Below are positions 17,583-27,060 of a stretch of DNA of 64,000 nt, in pieces. Source of the stretch: Erythrobacter dokdonensis DSW-74 (GTDB taxonomy: Bacteria; Pseudomonadota; Alphaproteobacteria; Sphingomonadales; Sphingomonadaceae); assembly GCF_001677335.1 (NCBI RefSeq), contig NZ_LZYB01000001.1:744001-808000 (forward strand), written 5' to 3'. The notes beneath the pieces were generated by a model, which saw nothing but the letters and a program-made list of their open reading frames with translations, ran no database searches and was not told the origin of the DNA. Numbering within the stretch: the stretch's first letter is position 1; each line of letters opens with the position of its first letter. The translations under genes and the position numbers were made by a program.

Positions 17583-19505
17583 TTAGCCCTTCTTGTCTTC
17601 GTCGACCTCGGAGAATTCGGCGTCGACGACGTCTTCGTCGGCGGCTGTCTCTTCAGCACCTTCGGCGGCAGCTTCCGGCCCGGCGGCCTGCTGCGCTTCA
17701 TAGATCTGCTGACCCATCTTCATCGCTGCTTCGGTCAGCGCCTGAGCCTTGGCGTTGATATCATCGGCATCGCCGCCTTCGAGCGCGGTCTTGGTCGCCG
17801 CAATGGCTTCCTCGACGGTCGACTTGGTTGCGGCATCGACCTTGTCGCCATGCTCTTCAAGCTGCTTTTCGGTCGCATGCACGAGGCTGTCGGCCTGGTT
17901 GCGCGCTTCCGCGGCAGCCCGGCGCTTCTTGTCCTCCTCGGCGAACTTCTCGGCATCCTGCACCATCTGGTCGATGTCTGCGTCCGAAAGGCCGCCCGAC
18001 GCCTGGATCTTGATCGTCTGTTCCTTGCCGGTGCCCTTGTCCTTGGCCGACACGGAGACAATGCCGTTGGCGTCGATATCGAATGTGACCTCGATCTGCG
18101 GCACGCCGCGCGGTGCGGGCGGAATGCCGATCAGGTCGAAATTGCCGAGCAGCTTGTTGTCCGCGGCCATCTCGCGCTCGCCCTGATAGACCTTGATCGT
18201 CACCGCGTTCTGGTTGTCCTCGGCGGTCGAATAGGTCTGGGTCTTCTTGGTCGGGATGGTGGTGTTACGGTCGATCATGCGGGTGAACACGCCGCCCAGC
18301 GTCTCGATGCCGAGGCTGAGCGGGGTCACGTCGAGCAGCAGCACGTCCTTGACGTCGCCCTGCAGCACGCCCGCCTGAATGGCAGCACCCATGGCGACCA
18401 CTTCATCCGGGTTCACGCCGGTGTGCGGCTTGGCACCGAAGAAGCTTTCCACCACTTCGCGCACCTTGGGCATACGGGTCATGCCGCCAACGAGGATCAC
18501 CTCGTCGACCTGATCCTTGGAGATGCCGGCATCCTTCAGAGCCTTCTTGCAGGGCTCGAGCGTGCGCTGGATCAACCCGTCGACCATCTTTTCGAGGTCG
18601 GCGCGGGTGATCGTTTCCACGAGGTGCAGCGGTGTGGTCGCCCCGCCTTCCATACGCGCGGTGATGAAGGGCAGATTGATTTCGGTGGTGGCCGCGCTCG
18701 ACAGCTCGATCTTGGCCTTTTCCGCCGCTTCCTTCAGGCGCTGGAGGGCGAGCTTGTCGGACTTCAGGTCCATGCCTTCCTTCTTCTTGAAGGCATCCGC
18801 AAGGAACTCGACGATTGCATTGTCGAAGTCCTCGCCGCCAAGGAAGGTGTCGCCATTGGTCGACTTCACTTCGAACACGCCGTCCCCGATTTCGAGGATC
18901 GAGATATCGAAGGTGCCGCCGCCGAGGTCATAGACCGCGATGGTTTTGCCGTCGTCCTTGTCCATGCCATAGGCGAGCGCGGCTGCGGTCGGCTCGTTGA
19001 TGATGCGCAGCACTTCGAGCCCTGCGATCTGGCCTGCGTCCTTGGTCGCCTGGCGCTGGGCGTCGTTGAAGTATGCGGGGACGGTAATGACGGCCTGCGT
19101 CACGGTTTCACCGAGGTAGCTCTCGGCGGTTTCCTTCATCTTCTGCAGGATGAAGGCGGAAATCTGCGAGGGGCTGTAGTCTTCGCCGCCAGCGTTCACC
19201 CAGGCATCGCCGTTCTTGCCCTTGGTGATCTTGTAGGGGACGAGTTCCATGTCCTTCTTGGTCAGCGGATCGTCGAAACGGCGACCGATCAGACGCTTGA
19301 TCGCGAAGAGGGTGTTGTCGGGATTGGTCACCGCCTGGCGCTTTGCCGGCTGACCGATCAGACGTTCGCCATCCTTGGTGAAGGCGACAATCGAAGGCGT
19401 GGTGCGCGCGCCTTCGGAATTCTCGATGACCTTGGGCTTGCCGCCGTCCATGACAGCAACGCAGGAGTTGGTGGTGCCGAGGTCGATACCGATTACTTTA
19501 CCCAT
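17583..19505 (-). CDS. dnaK: Chaperone DnaK (Hsp70)
   Basis: ATP-dependent chaperone of the cytoplasm. The 640-residue protein starts [18 protein letters not shown] and contains the nucleotide-binding signatures [14 protein letters not shown] and [16 protein letters not shown], the linker [19 protein letters not shown] and the acidic C-terminal lid ending DEDKKG. The ATG at 19505 is fixed by the family N-terminus. A clear alphaproteobacterial sigma-32 promoter lies about 95-120 bases upstream. dnaJ follows; grpE and hrcA are 2-3 kb away, on the same strand but separated by plus-strand genes. Confidence 0.98.
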   Translation of the reverse strand: MGKVIGIDLGTTNSCVAVMDGGKPKVIENSEGARTTPSIVAFTKDGERLIGQPAKRQAVTNPDNTLFAIKRLIGRRFDDPLTKKDMELVPYKITKGKNGDAWVNAGGEDYSPSQISAFILQKMKETAESYLGETVTQAVITVPAYFNDAQRQATKDAGQIAGLEVLRIINEPTAAALAYGMDKDDGKTIAVYDLGGGTFDISILEIGDGVFEVKSTNGDTFLGGEDFDNAIVEFLADAFKKKEGMDLKSDKLALQRLKEAAEKAKIELSSAATTEINLPFITARMEGGATTPLHLVETITRADLEKMVDGLIQRTLEPCKKALKDAGISKDQVDEVILVGGMTRMPKVREVVESFFGAKPHTGVNPDEVVAMGAAIQAGVLQGDVKDVLLLDVTPLSLGIETLGGVFTRMIDRNTTIPTKKTQTYSTAEDNQNAVTIKVYQGEREMAADNKLLGNFDLIGIPPAPRGVPQIEVTFDIDANGIVSVSAKDKGTGKEQTIKIQASGGLSDADIDQMVQDAEKFAEEDKKRRAAAEARNQADSLVHATEKQLEEHGDKVDAATKSTVEEAIAATKTALEGGDADDINAKAQALTEAAMKMGQQIYEAQQAAGPEAAAEGAEETAADEDVVDAEFSEVDEDKKG

Positions 19506-19598
19506 TGTTTCCCCATCCATCTGGAAGATTGTTGGACACCGCCTTTTGCACCTCCCTCGTGCAAGGCAAGGCGCTTCGGCAGCTCGTTTGTGAGCGCG

Positions 19599-19626
19599 AT
19601 ATAGGTGCGGTTTTGCTTGGCACAAG
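19599..19626 (-). promoter_or_regulatory. Sigma-32 heat-shock promoter of dnaK-dnaJ
   Basis: On the minus strand: CTTG (19626-19623), a 17-base spacer, then CCTATAT (19605-19599). This fits the alphaproteobacterial RpoH consensus CTTG-N17-CYTATNT exactly. Initiation near 19591 would give an untranslated leader of about 86 bases. No CIRCE inverted repeat (TTAGCACTC-N9-GAGTGCTAA) is present here, so HrcA control of dnaK is unlikely. Confidence 0.8.
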
Positions 19627-19675
19627 ACTTGTGAGGCCCTAGTTTTCCGCCCTTGCCAAGAGGGAGTGCAATAAC

Positions 19676-20188
19676 GTGAAAAACAACAAGGGATCGGTAA
19701 GGGGGATGCGTGCAGGTCTGCTGGCTGCGGGCATGGCGGCAGCGATAATGGGCCTGGCGGCCTGCGGCGGCGAGACCGAGGCGCCCGCGGCAGAGGCCGT
19801 AGCGGGGCAGGTTCCGGGCATGACCATCAGCAATGCGCGCATGGTGCTCGCGCCGGTCGCGGGCAATCCGGCGGCGGTCTATTTCGACCTTGCCTATGAA
19901 GGTGACAAAGGGCTCACGATCCGCAAGGCCGAGGTGGCCGAGGCGAAAAGCGCGATGATGCACGACTACGGCGAATATGACTTCAAGGTGCAGATGATGG
20001 AGGCTCTCCCCATCGCCCTGAAGAAAGGCACTAAGGTCGCCTTCGAGCCGGGCGGACTGCATGTGATGGCGATGGAGCCTTCGGCCGAGCTTGCGCCGGG
20101 CGACAAGGTGACAGTGACACTCACCATGTCGGGCGGCGCGACCCAGGTGTTCGAGGCCGAAGTACGCGCGGCAGGTGAAGAGCGCTGA
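19676..20188 (+). CDS. PCu(A)C family periplasmic copper chaperone, lipoprotein
   Basis: A 170-residue lipoprotein. A signal sequence ends in the lipobox GLAAC (Cys30), so it is probably anchored in the envelope. The copper-binding motif H-x10-M-x21-H-x-M is perfect: His of [10 protein letters not shown], Met of KVQMM and the HVM of GGLHVMAM. Proteins of this family deliver Cu(I) to the CuA centre of cytochrome oxidase. The start is a GTG at 19676 preceded by AGGGAG; the next in-frame ATG is 10 codons later. It is divergent from dnaK and probably co-transcribed with the two genes that follow. Confidence 0.88.
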   Translation: MKNNKGSVRGMRAGLLAAGMAAAIMGLAACGGETEAPAAEAVAGQVPGMTISNARMVLAPVAGNPAAVYFDLAYEGDKGLTIRKAEVAEAKSAMMHDYGEYDFKVQMMEALPIALKKGTKVAFEPGGLHVMAMEPSAELAPGDKVTVTLTMSGGATQVFEAEVRAAGEER

Positions 20189-20220
20189 TCGACCAGCTGA
20201 CTGCAGACGAACTGGCGGCG

Positions 20221-20727
20221 GTGCAGCGTGATGCGCCGCCGCCGGTCTGTCCGGTCGGCGGTATCCGCCCGCTGACGGCAGGAGAGGTTGCTCTTGCGCG
20301 CAGCATGTTCGGTGCGGCAATCGACTATGCGCGCGTCACAATCCGGCGCCGCAGGTTCCTGCCCTTCCAGTCGCGGCGGGTGACGATGGCCCCCATGGGG
20401 CACCTCCATTTTCACCCTGATGCGGCGCATTACTGCGACGATTTTGCCCTCGCGCCGCTGACCTTGCAGGCGCACTTCATCCACGAGATGACCCATGTCT
20501 GGCAGACCCAGACACACGGGCACTGGTATCTGGTGACGCGCCGCCACCCGTGGTGCCGCTATGACTATGCGCTGAAACCGGGATGGAGGCTCGAGCGTTA
20601 CGGCATCGAGCAACAGGCAGAGATTGTGCGGCACGCCTTTCTGCTGAGGCGCGGAGCATGGGTTGCGGGCGTGGCCGATGCTGCGGCCTATGACCGTCTG
20701 GTCGATTTCGGGAGCCGGTCGTCATGA
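20221..20727 (+). CDS. Vgr-related small protein with HExxH motif
   Basis: About 168 residues, similar to sphingomonad proteins annotated as Vgr-related. The centre carries FIHEMTHVWQ, an HExxH sequence typical of zinc metallopeptidases, with ERYGIEQQAEIV downstream supplying a possible third ligand Glu. PLTAGEVALARSMFG is the conserved N-terminal segment. There is no signal peptide. The start is uncertain: GTG 20221 is annotated, but the frame is open further 5' and reaches the preceding stop codon. The stop overlaps the next start by four bases (ATGA). Proteolytic activity is unproven. Confidence 0.65.
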   Translation: MQRDAPPPVCPVGGIRPLTAGEVALARSMFGAAIDYARVTIRRRRFLPFQSRRVTMAPMGHLHFHPDAAHYCDDFALAPLTLQAHFIHEMTHVWQTQTHGHWYLVTRRHPWCRYDYALKPGWRLERYGIEQQAEIVRHAFLLRRGAWVAGVADAAAYDRLVDFGSRSS

Positions 20728-21296
20728 GCGAATTCGAGTTTGTCTTTGCCCTCTTCAGCCTGGTGTTCGGCCTGTCTCTGGTCGAATTGCTGACAGGTCT
20801 CGGGCGCACGCTCGAATTCAGGCTCCAGCGCCAGGCGGACGGAGAGCCCTTCCGCATCGGCTGGCTGACACCGCTGCTGGCGGTCTTCGTGATCCTCGAC
20901 CTTCTGTCGTTCTGGATGTTCGCGTGGCCGATCCAGCGGCTGATTACCGTCAGCACGCCGATGGTTCTGGGCGTGGTGGTGTTTTCCGGGGCCTACTTCC
21001 TTGCAAGCAGGCTGGTGTTTCCATCAAGGCCCGATGATTTCGTCGACCTCGATACGCATTACTTCCGGGTGCACCGCATCGTGTTTGCCATGCTGATCAT
21101 GATGGTCATCGTGCAATGGCTCTTCATCCTGTCGATTCCCGTGCTTGTGAACACGGCCTTTCGACCTATCGCACTGGTCCTTACCGGAGTGCTGCTGGCG
21201 CTGATGCTGGCAACGGCGGTGACGCGCAATCGCAACATCAGCACGGCCCTGCTGACTTTGCTGATTGCGCGCTATCTCGTGATCTATCTGATCTGA
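20724..21296 (+). CDS. Hypothetical integral membrane protein
   Basis: A 190-residue protein made up mostly of hydrophobic helices: about six membrane segments, including FEFVFALFSLVFGLSLVELL, WLTPLLAVFVILDLLSFWMF, IVFAMLIMMVIVQWLFILSI and IALVLTGVLLALMLATAV. I do not recognise the family. It overlaps the preceding gene by four bases (ATGA), so the two are translationally coupled and may act together. Its stop is 4 bases from the stop of convergent grpE. Confidence 0.75.
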   Translation: MSEFEFVFALFSLVFGLSLVELLTGLGRTLEFRLQRQADGEPFRIGWLTPLLAVFVILDLLSFWMFAWPIQRLITVSTPMVLGVVVFSGAYFLASRLVFPSRPDDFVDLDTHYFRVHRIVFAMLIMMVIVQWLFILSIPVLVNTAFRPIALVLTGVLLALMLATAVTRNRNISTALLTLLIARYLVIYLI

Positions 21297-21300
21297 AACC

Positions 21301-21870
21301 CTAGTCCGGCTTTTTCGCGACAGCCACCATCGCTGCGCGCAAGAGCCGGTCCTTGATCATCCATCCGGCCTGCAGCTCCTGCACGATCGTGCCGGGCTCC
21401 GCATCGGCGGTGGGAACTTCGAGCATGGCCTGGTGCTGGTTGGGATCGAGCGGCAGGCCCATGGCGGCAATACGGGTAATGCCGTGCCCGGCGAAGACCT
21501 TCTCCAGCTCGCGCTGGGTGGCTTCGAGGCCCACGACCAGCCCCTTCATGCTGTCGTCGGCACGAAGGCTTTCGGGAATCGCCTGCACGGCGCGGGCGAG
21601 GTTGTCCGCAACTGAAAGGATGTCTCGGGCAAAGCCGGTCGCGGCGTAGGCGCGCGCCTCGTCCTTCTCGCGCTCCAGACGGCGGCGCACGTTCTGCGTT
21701 TCGGCCTGTGCGTAGAGAATGTCCTGCTTGGCCGCTTCCAGATCGCGCCGGAGTGCGGCAAGTGCCTCGGCAAGGCCGTCCTCCCCTTCCGGGTTATCGA
21801 GAAACTCTTCGGGGACACCCTTCAATTCGGCTTCGGCCGCTTCATCGCGCGGCTTGTCGTTCTCGGTCAT
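21301..21870 (-). CDS. grpE: GrpE nucleotide exchange factor
   Basis: Releases ADP from DnaK. The 189-residue protein has an acidic N-terminus, a long coiled coil (LAALRRDLEAAKQDILYAQAE and the NVRRRLEREKDEARAYAATGF core), and the conserved C-terminal motif PLDPNQHQAMLEVP followed by VQELQAGWMIKDRLLRAAMVAVAKKPD-like sequence. The ATG at 21870 is preceded by GGAAAG. A TTG 7 codons upstream, next to the hrcA stop, is a weaker alternative. hrcA and grpE form a pair separated by 17 bases. Confidence 0.95.
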   Translation of the reverse strand: MTENDKPRDEAAEAELKGVPEEFLDNPEGEDGLAEALAALRRDLEAAKQDILYAQAETQNVRRRLEREKDEARAYAATGFARDILSVADNLARAVQAIPESLRADDSMKGLVVGLEATQRELEKVFAGHGITRIAAMGLPLDPNQHQAMLEVPTADAEPGTIVQELQAGWMIKDRLLRAAMVAVAKKPD

Positions 21871-21887
21871 GTTGTGTGGCTTTCCAT

Positions 21888-22931
21888 TCAAGCGATCAGC
21901 TTGCCCAGCGAACGGGCGGTCAGATCCACCATGGGGACAACCCGCGCGTAATTCAACCGCGTCGGGCCGATCACGCCGAGCACGCCGACGACCCGCCCCT
22001 CGCGATCACGATAGGGCGAGGCAATGACCGAAGAGCCGGACAGGGCGAAGAGGCGGTTTTCCGAACCGATGAAGATGCGCGTCGCCTCGGCCTCGCGCGC
22101 CGAATCGAGCAACTGCGCGACCGACTGCTTGTTCTCCAGATCCTCGAGCAGCAGCCGCACCCGTTCGATATCGCCCAGCGCGCTTTCATCGAGCAGGTTG
22201 GCCGCGCCGCGCACGATCAGCACAGGGCGTGCGGCGGCGTCCTCGCTCCAGACGGCAAGGCCGCGCTCGACCAGATCGCGCGAGGCGACATCGAGCTGCG
22301 ACTTGCCGGCGGAGATCTCGGACCGCATCGCCTGCGCCGCCTCGCCCAGCGTGCGACCGGCAAGCCGCGCGGTGATGTAGTTCGAGGCGCGATCGAGCGT
22401 ACCGGGGTTCAGGGCGCCGCCGATGGTGACGATCCGGTTCTCCACCCCGCCATCCTCGCCCACCAGCACCGCGAGCGCCCGGCCCTGTCCCAGATCGACG
22501 AGGCTGAACTGGGCGAGCCGCTGTTCGCGCTGGGGGACGAGCACCATCCCCGCCGCGCCCGACAGATCGGAAAGAATTGCGCTTGCCTGCTTGAGCGCCG
22601 CCTCGACCGGCCCGGCCTCGGCCAGTCGCGCCTCGATTGCGGCCTGTTCCTGCGCGGTCGGCTCGGCAACGCGCATCATCCCGTCGACGAAAATTCTAAG
22701 GCCCGCATCGGTCGGCATCCGTCCAGCGCTGGTATGGGGCGCGGCGAGCAAGCCTGCCATTTCCAGATCCGCAAGCACCGAACGGATCGAGGCGGGCGAA
22801 AGATTGAGCGTGCCATCCGCCGCCAGCGTCTTGGAGCCCACCGGCTGCCCGCTTTCGATATATTCCTCGACAACGCGCCGGAATATCTCGCGCGCGCGCT
22901 GGGTCAGTTCGGTGACGGGAAGTGAAGTCAT
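21888..22931 (-). CDS. hrcA: Heat-inducible transcription repressor HrcA
   Basis: Repressor that binds CIRCE elements at heat-shock operons, classically groESL, and is kept active by GroEL. The 347-residue protein has an N-terminal winged helix ([30 protein letters not shown]) and the central GAF-like/dimerisation parts ([38 protein letters not shown]). The ATG at 22931 gives [17 protein letters not shown], the family N-terminus; the frame remains open far upstream across the divergent rph gene. No CIRCE site was found in this window, so its targets lie elsewhere. Confidence 0.95.
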   Translation of the reverse strand: MTSLPVTELTQRAREIFRRVVEEYIESGQPVGSKTLAADGTLNLSPASIRSVLADLEMAGLLAAPHTSAGRMPTDAGLRIFVDGMMRVAEPTAQEQAAIEARLAEAGPVEAALKQASAILSDLSGAAGMVLVPQREQRLAQFSLVDLGQGRALAVLVGEDGGVENRIVTIGGALNPGTLDRASNYITARLAGRTLGEAAQAMRSEISAGKSQLDVASRDLVERGLAVWSEDAAARPVLIVRGAANLLDESALGDIERVRLLLEDLENKQSVAQLLDSAREAEATRIFIGSENRLFALSGSSVIASPYRDREGRVVGVLGVIGPTRLNYARVVPMVDLTARSLGKLIA

Positions 22932-23010
22932 CGGTGCAATCTTAGTGTTTGCGCTTGCCGCGACAAGTGGCCCACGCCTAATGGCCCCAAGCCTACTTAC
23001 GGAGTCCCCC

Positions 23011-23724
23011 ATGCGCCCTTCAGGACGCGCGCCCGATGAAATGCGCGCCATCACCATCGAAACCGGTTTTACCCGCCATGCCGAAGGATCGTGCCTGATC
23101 GGCTTCGGCGACACCAAGGTGCTGTGCACCGCCAGCGTCGAGCGGAATGTGCCGCCATGGCTGCGCGGCAAGGGCGAAGGCTGGGTAACGGGCGAATATT
23201 CAATGCTCCCGCGTGCCACCCACACCCGGGGGCAGCGTGAAGCGGCGAAGGGCAAGCAATCGGGCCGCACGCAGGAAATCCAGCGATTGATCGGGCGGTC
23301 TTTACGCGCCGTGGTCGATTTGCAGAAGCTTGGCGAGCGGCAGATCACGCTCGACTGCGACGTGATCCAGGCGGACGGCGGCACCCGTACCGCGGCGATT
23401 TCAGGTGCGTGGATTGCGCTGCGTCTGGCGGTCAACGGATTGATGGCTTCGGGCGATATCAAGCAGGATCCGATTGCCGCGCAGGTCGCGGGGATTTCCT
23501 GCGGAATCTACAAGGGCACGCCGGTGCTCGATCTCGACTATGACGAGGATTCCTCCGCCGAGGCCGATGGCAATTTCGTGCTGCTCACGGGCGGCAAGAT
23601 CGCCGAGGTGCAAGCCACGGCAGAAGGCGCGACCTATGACGAGGAAGCCCTGCTGCGCCTGCTGCGCCTGGCCCGCATCGGCGCCGACCGGATCTTCGCT
23701 GCGCAGCTGGACGCGGTGAAGTGA
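23011..23724 (+). CDS. rph: Ribonuclease PH
   Basis: Phosphorolytic 3'-5' exoribonuclease that trims tRNA precursors. The 237-residue protein starts [14 protein letters not shown]; it contains [27 protein letters not shown] (phosphate-binding Arg region), [10 protein letters not shown] and the [15 protein letters not shown] motif with the catalytic Asp. An ATG at 23011 follows a GGAG ribosome site by 6 bases. The hrcA/rph divergent pair is standard in alphaproteobacteria. A plausible sigma-70 promoter (TTGCCG-N18-TAATGG) lies just upstream. The stop overlaps the start of rdgB by four bases. Confidence 0.97.
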   Translation: MRPSGRAPDEMRAITIETGFTRHAEGSCLIGFGDTKVLCTASVERNVPPWLRGKGEGWVTGEYSMLPRATHTRGQREAAKGKQSGRTQEIQRLIGRSLRAVVDLQKLGERQITLDCDVIQADGGTRTAAISGAWIALRLAVNGLMASGDIKQDPIAAQVAGISCGIYKGTPVLDLDYDEDSSAEADGNFVLLTGGKIAEVQATAEGATYDEEALLRLLRLARIGADRIFAAQLDAVK

Positions 23725-24350
23725 CACGCCGCCTGGGCTCCGGCACGCTGGTGATTGCCACGCACAACGCGGGCAAGTTGAAGGAAATCTCGGCGCTGCT
23801 CGATCCCTACGGGGTCAAGTGCATCTCGGCCGGATCATTGGGCCTGCCCGAACCCGCAGAGACCGGCACCACCTTCGCCCAGAACGCCCTCATCAAGGCC
23901 CGCGCTGCGGCCGAGGCGTCGGGACTGGCGGCGCTGGCGGATGACAGCGGGCTGTCGGTGGCAGCACTGGACGGGCGTCCGGGCGTCTACACCGCGGACT
24001 GGGCCGAACGGCAATGGTTCGAGGGCGCACCGGGCCGCGACTGGTACATGGCGATGGGCAAGGTCGAGGGAATGTTGGCCGAACAGGGCGAAGGCGTCGA
24101 CCGTTCCGCCGCCTTCCATTGCGTCCTCGCAATCGCCTGGCCGGACGGCGAATATGCGATCTACGAAGGCCGCTGTGACGGAAGCATGACTTGGCCGCCG
24201 CGAGGGACATTGGGCTTTGGCTATGATCCCGTGTTCGTGCCGACGGGCGGCTCGCAGACCTTTGCTGAAATTGCACCGGAGGCGAAGCACGCCATCAGCC
24301 ACCGCGCCGATGCCTTTGCCAAGCTGGTCGCGGAGCAGTTCGGCGGCTAG
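23721..24350 (+). CDS. rdgB: XTP/dITP diphosphatase RdgB (HAM1 family)
   Basis: Hydrolyses non-canonical purine nucleotides such as dITP and XTP, keeping them out of DNA. The 209-residue protein shows the signature [12 protein letters not shown], followed by [29 protein letters not shown] and [11 protein letters not shown]. The GTG start at 23721 overlaps the rph stop (GTGA). It is 9 bases from hemW, in an rph-rdgB-hemW-xerC operon. Confidence 0.95.
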   Translation: MTRRLGSGTLVIATHNAGKLKEISALLDPYGVKCISAGSLGLPEPAETGTTFAQNALIKARAAAEASGLAALADDSGLSVAALDGRPGVYTADWAERQWFEGAPGRDWYMAMGKVEGMLAEQGEGVDRSAAFHCVLAIAWPDGEYAIYEGRCDGSMTWPPRGTLGFGYDPVFVPTGGSQTFAEIAPEAKHAISHRADAFAKLVAEQFGG

Positions 24351-24359
24351 ACTGCGCTC

Positions 24360-25523
24360 ATGGCCCGCGCGCTTTACATCCACTGGCCCTTCTGCGCGAA
24401 GAAATGCCCCTATTGCGATTTCAACTCGCACGTGCGGGAGAGCGTGGACGTGGCGGGCTGGCAGGCAGCGCTGATCGCCGACATGCGCGCCGAGGCGGAA
24501 GTCGCGGGCGGTGCCAAAGGAAGCGGGGCGCTCACCTCGATCTTCTTCGGCGGCGGAACACCCTCGCTCATGCCCCCTGCCCTTGTCGCAGCCCTGCTGG
24601 CCGAAGCCGAGCGCCTGTGGGGCTTCGATCCGGCCATCGAGATTACGCTGGAAGCCAATCCCTCTTCGGTCGAGGCGGCGAACTTCGCGGCGCTGGCCGG
24701 CGCGGGCGTGAACCGCGTATCGCTGGGGGTGCAATCACTGGACGATGCGGAACTGCGCTTTCTCGGGCGGTTGCATGGCGCCGGGGAGGCACTGCGGGCG
24801 CTGGAGGCTGCGCAAGCCCATTTCGCCCGCGTCAGCTTCGACATGATCTATGCCCTGCCCGGCCATACGCCCGAACTGTGGCATGACCGCCTGATACGTG
24901 CCTTGTCTTTGGGCACCGGGCACCTGTCGCTCTACCAGCTCACTATCGAACCCGGCACGCGCTTTGCCAGCGACGTGCGGCGCGGACGTCTGGTGCCGCT
25001 CGATGATGACGCGGCTGCCCAACTTTTCAGCATCACCCAGAGCCTCACCGAGGCTGCCGGACTGCCTGCCTACGAAACGAGCAACCATGCCCGCGCCGGG
25101 GAGGAGAGCCGTCATAACCTCGTCTATTGGCGCTATCAGGATTATTGCGGGATCGGCCCCGGCGCGCATGGGCGGCGTGGCGGCGTGGCGACGGTTCGGC
25201 ACAAGAAGCCGGAGAATTTCCTCGCCGCCGTGGAGCGGCAAGGCAACGGGATTGCCGAGGCGCGGTCCCTGCCCGTCTGCGACCAGGCCGCCGAGGCGCT
25301 GCTGATGGGATTGCGGCTGACCGAGGGCATCGATCTGGCTGCACTCTCGGCCCGCTTCGGCCTGCCGCGCGCAGGACTGGTGGATGAGGGGGCCCTCGCC
25401 CGGCTTCGCGGTCTCGGGCTGGTATGGGCCGAGGGCGCGCGGATCGGCGTGGCGCCGGAGGGACGCGGGGTGCTCGATGCGCTGCTCGCCGAACTCGTCG
25501 CCGATACGCTGGTGACCGTATGA
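24360..25523 (+). CDS. hemW: HemW, radical SAM heme chaperone
   Basis: HemN-like radical SAM protein that carries heme rather than oxidising coproporphyrinogen. It has 387 residues. The cluster motif CAKKCPYC (C12, C16, C19) lies at the N-terminus, FFGGGTPSLMPP is the SAM-binding glycine motif, and LTEGIDLAALSARFGL marks the C-terminal domain. The spacing of the Cys motif at the very N-terminus (no long HemN extension) favours HemW. Its stop overlaps the start of the recombinase gene (ATGA). Confidence 0.92.
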   Translation: MARALYIHWPFCAKKCPYCDFNSHVRESVDVAGWQAALIADMRAEAEVAGGAKGSGALTSIFFGGGTPSLMPPALVAALLAEAERLWGFDPAIEITLEANPSSVEAANFAALAGAGVNRVSLGVQSLDDAELRFLGRLHGAGEALRALEAAQAHFARVSFDMIYALPGHTPELWHDRLIRALSLGTGHLSLYQLTIEPGTRFASDVRRGRLVPLDDDAAAQLFSITQSLTEAAGLPAYETSNHARAGEESRHNLVYWRYQDYCGIGPGAHGRRGGVATVRHKKPENFLAAVERQGNGIAEARSLPVCDQAAEALLMGLRLTEGIDLAALSARFGLPRAGLVDEGALARLRGLGLVWAEGARIGVAPEGRGVLDALLAELVADTLVTV

Positions 25524-26431
25524 GCGCCCCCGATCTGATCGCCGCATGGCAGGCGCACCTTGCCGACAACCGCCGCCGCTCGCCCCACACGGTGCGCGCC
25601 TATGTGGCCGCCGCCCAGCGTCTTGTTGCGGCCAACGCGCTGGATGATTGGGGCGCGGTGGCGCGCACCGAGGCGCATGATCTGCGCGCCCACCTTGCGG
25701 CTCGCCGTGCCGCGGGACTGGGCAATGCCAGCGCGGCGCGCGAGCTTTCGGCGCTCAAGGCCTTCATCGCCTTTGCCCGAGCGCAGGCGGGCGATCCCGA
25801 CCCCGCCGCCCCGCGCCTGCGTGGCCCGCGGCTGAAGAAGGGTCTGCCGCGCCCCGTCACCCCGGACGAGGCGGTCAACCTCACCGAACTGGCGGGCGAC
25901 CTTGCACTCGAGGACTGGATCGGTGCGCGTGACCGGGCGGTGCTGCTGCTGATGTATGGATCGGGCCTGCGCATCGCCGAGGCACTGTCGCTGACGGGCC
26001 GCGATGCCATGCCGGGCGAGGTGCTCCGGGTCACCGGCAAGGGCGGCAAGCAGCGCATGGTGCCGCTGCTGCCTGTCACCCGTGCCGCGGTTGCCGAATA
26101 TGTGCGGCAATGCCCATGGCCGATAACCCCTGATCAGCCGCTGTTCCGCGGGGCCAAGGGCGGGCCGCTATCACCCGGCATGGTGCAGAAGGCGATGGCA
26201 CAGGCGCGCCGCGCGCTCGGCCTGCCCGATACGGCGACACCCCACGCGCTCAGGCATTCCTTTGCGACCCATCTGCTGGGAGCCGGGGCGGATCTGCGCA
26301 GCCTGCAGGAACTGCTGGGCCACGCCTCGCTTGGCTCGACCCAGATCTACACCCGTGTTGATGCCGCGAGTCTGCTGGAGAACTATCGCACCGCCCACCC
26401 GCGCGCGGGCAAGGCCAAGAGCCGCGATTAG
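25520..26431 (+). CDS. xerC: Tyrosine recombinase XerC-like
   Basis: Site-specific recombinase, presumably resolving chromosome dimers at dif together with a XerD encoded elsewhere. The 303-residue protein has a SAM-like N-terminal core-binding domain (WQAHLADNRRRSPHTVRAY) and the catalytic residues in order: Arg in YGSGLRIAEAL, Lys in VTGKGGKQRMVP, HALRHSFATHLL (H-x-x-R), LGHASLGSTQIYT (His, and Tyr nucleophile at IYTRV). The start overlaps hemW by four bases, and the stop shares four bases with convergent dedA. XerC is preferred over XerD from the sequence N-terminus only, so the distinction is weak. Confidence 0.85.
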   Translation: MSAPDLIAAWQAHLADNRRRSPHTVRAYVAAAQRLVAANALDDWGAVARTEAHDLRAHLAARRAAGLGNASAARELSALKAFIAFARAQAGDPDPAAPRLRGPRLKKGLPRPVTPDEAVNLTELAGDLALEDWIGARDRAVLLLMYGSGLRIAEALSLTGRDAMPGEVLRVTGKGGKQRMVPLLPVTRAAVAEYVRQCPWPITPDQPLFRGAKGGPLSPGMVQKAMAQARRALGLPDTATPHALRHSFATHLLGAGADLRSLQELLGHASLGSTQIYTRVDAASLLENYRTAHPRAGKAKSRD

Positions 26432-27048
26432 TCGTCCTTGTTTTCGAAGGCGGCGACCGGCTCCCACGTCATAACGCGGTAGATATAGATCGCGACCCCG
26501 ATCAGCACGAAGGCGACGATGCCATATCCCGCCAGCGTCTCGTAGCGGTCGATCAGGCCCGAGATTGCCTTGCCACCGAAGATCAGGATCCCGTTCCAGA
26601 TTGCCGAGCCCAGAGCGGTGAACAGCACGAAGCGCCACAGCTTCATCCTGGCAAGCCCGGCGGGCAGCGAGACGATGGTGCGCAGGATCGGCGAGAAGCG
26701 CAGCAGGAACACGATCCAGTCGCCATATTTGCGGAAAATGTCGCGGGCCTTGAGGAACTCGTCCCATTCGAAGGTCAGCCAGCGGCCCCAGCGGTCGATC
26801 ACCTTTTTCAGGGTTTCCTCGCTCCAGCGCACGCCCAGCCAGAACCAGAACAGGTTGCCCGCGACCGTGCCGGCGGTGGCGACGATCCACAGGGTCATGA
26901 AGGTCATTTGCCCGCGTGCCACCAGCACGCCGGCAGCGCCCATGATCACCTCCGACGGGATCGGCGGAAAGATGTTTTCGGCCGCCATCAGCAGGAAGAT
27001 GCCGAGGTAGCCGCCCTTGTCGAGCAGTTCGAGCAGGATTTCGGTCAT
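26428..27048 (-). CDS. DedA family membrane protein
   Basis: A 206-residue inner-membrane protein with 4-5 predicted membrane segments. Family landmarks are ENIFPPIPSEVIMGAAG near the N-terminus, the conserved GN motif VAGNLFWFWLG, the re-entrant region FLLRFSPILRTIVSLPAGLARM and a C-terminal helix (GIVAFVLIGVAIYIY). DedA proteins are linked to lipid scrambling and undecaprenyl-phosphate recycling. It lies 12 bases after gshB on the same strand and ends convergently with xerC, sharing four bases. Confidence 0.88.
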   Translation of the reverse strand: MTEILLELLDKGGYLGIFLLMAAENIFPPIPSEVIMGAAGVLVARGQMTFMTLWIVATAGTVAGNLFWFWLGVRWSEETLKKVIDRWGRWLTFEWDEFLKARDIFRKYGDWIVFLLRFSPILRTIVSLPAGLARMKLWRFVLFTALGSAIWNGILIFGGKAISGLIDRYETLAGYGIVAFVLIGVAIYIYRVMTWEPVAAFENKDD

Positions 27049-27060
27049 CGGGCCTTTCCG

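Noticed and set aside
17850..19604. Long plus-strand open frame opposite dnaK
   Set aside because: Antisense shadow of a certain gene, with low-complexity composition and no ribosome site.
19506..23010. CIRCE element for HrcA
   Set aside because: No TTAGCACTC-N9-GAGTGCTAA or close variant was found upstream of dnaK, grpE or hrcA.
22932..23010. Sigma-32 promoter for hrcA-grpE
   Set aside because: CTTG boxes exist, but no CYTATNT lies at 17-18 bases.
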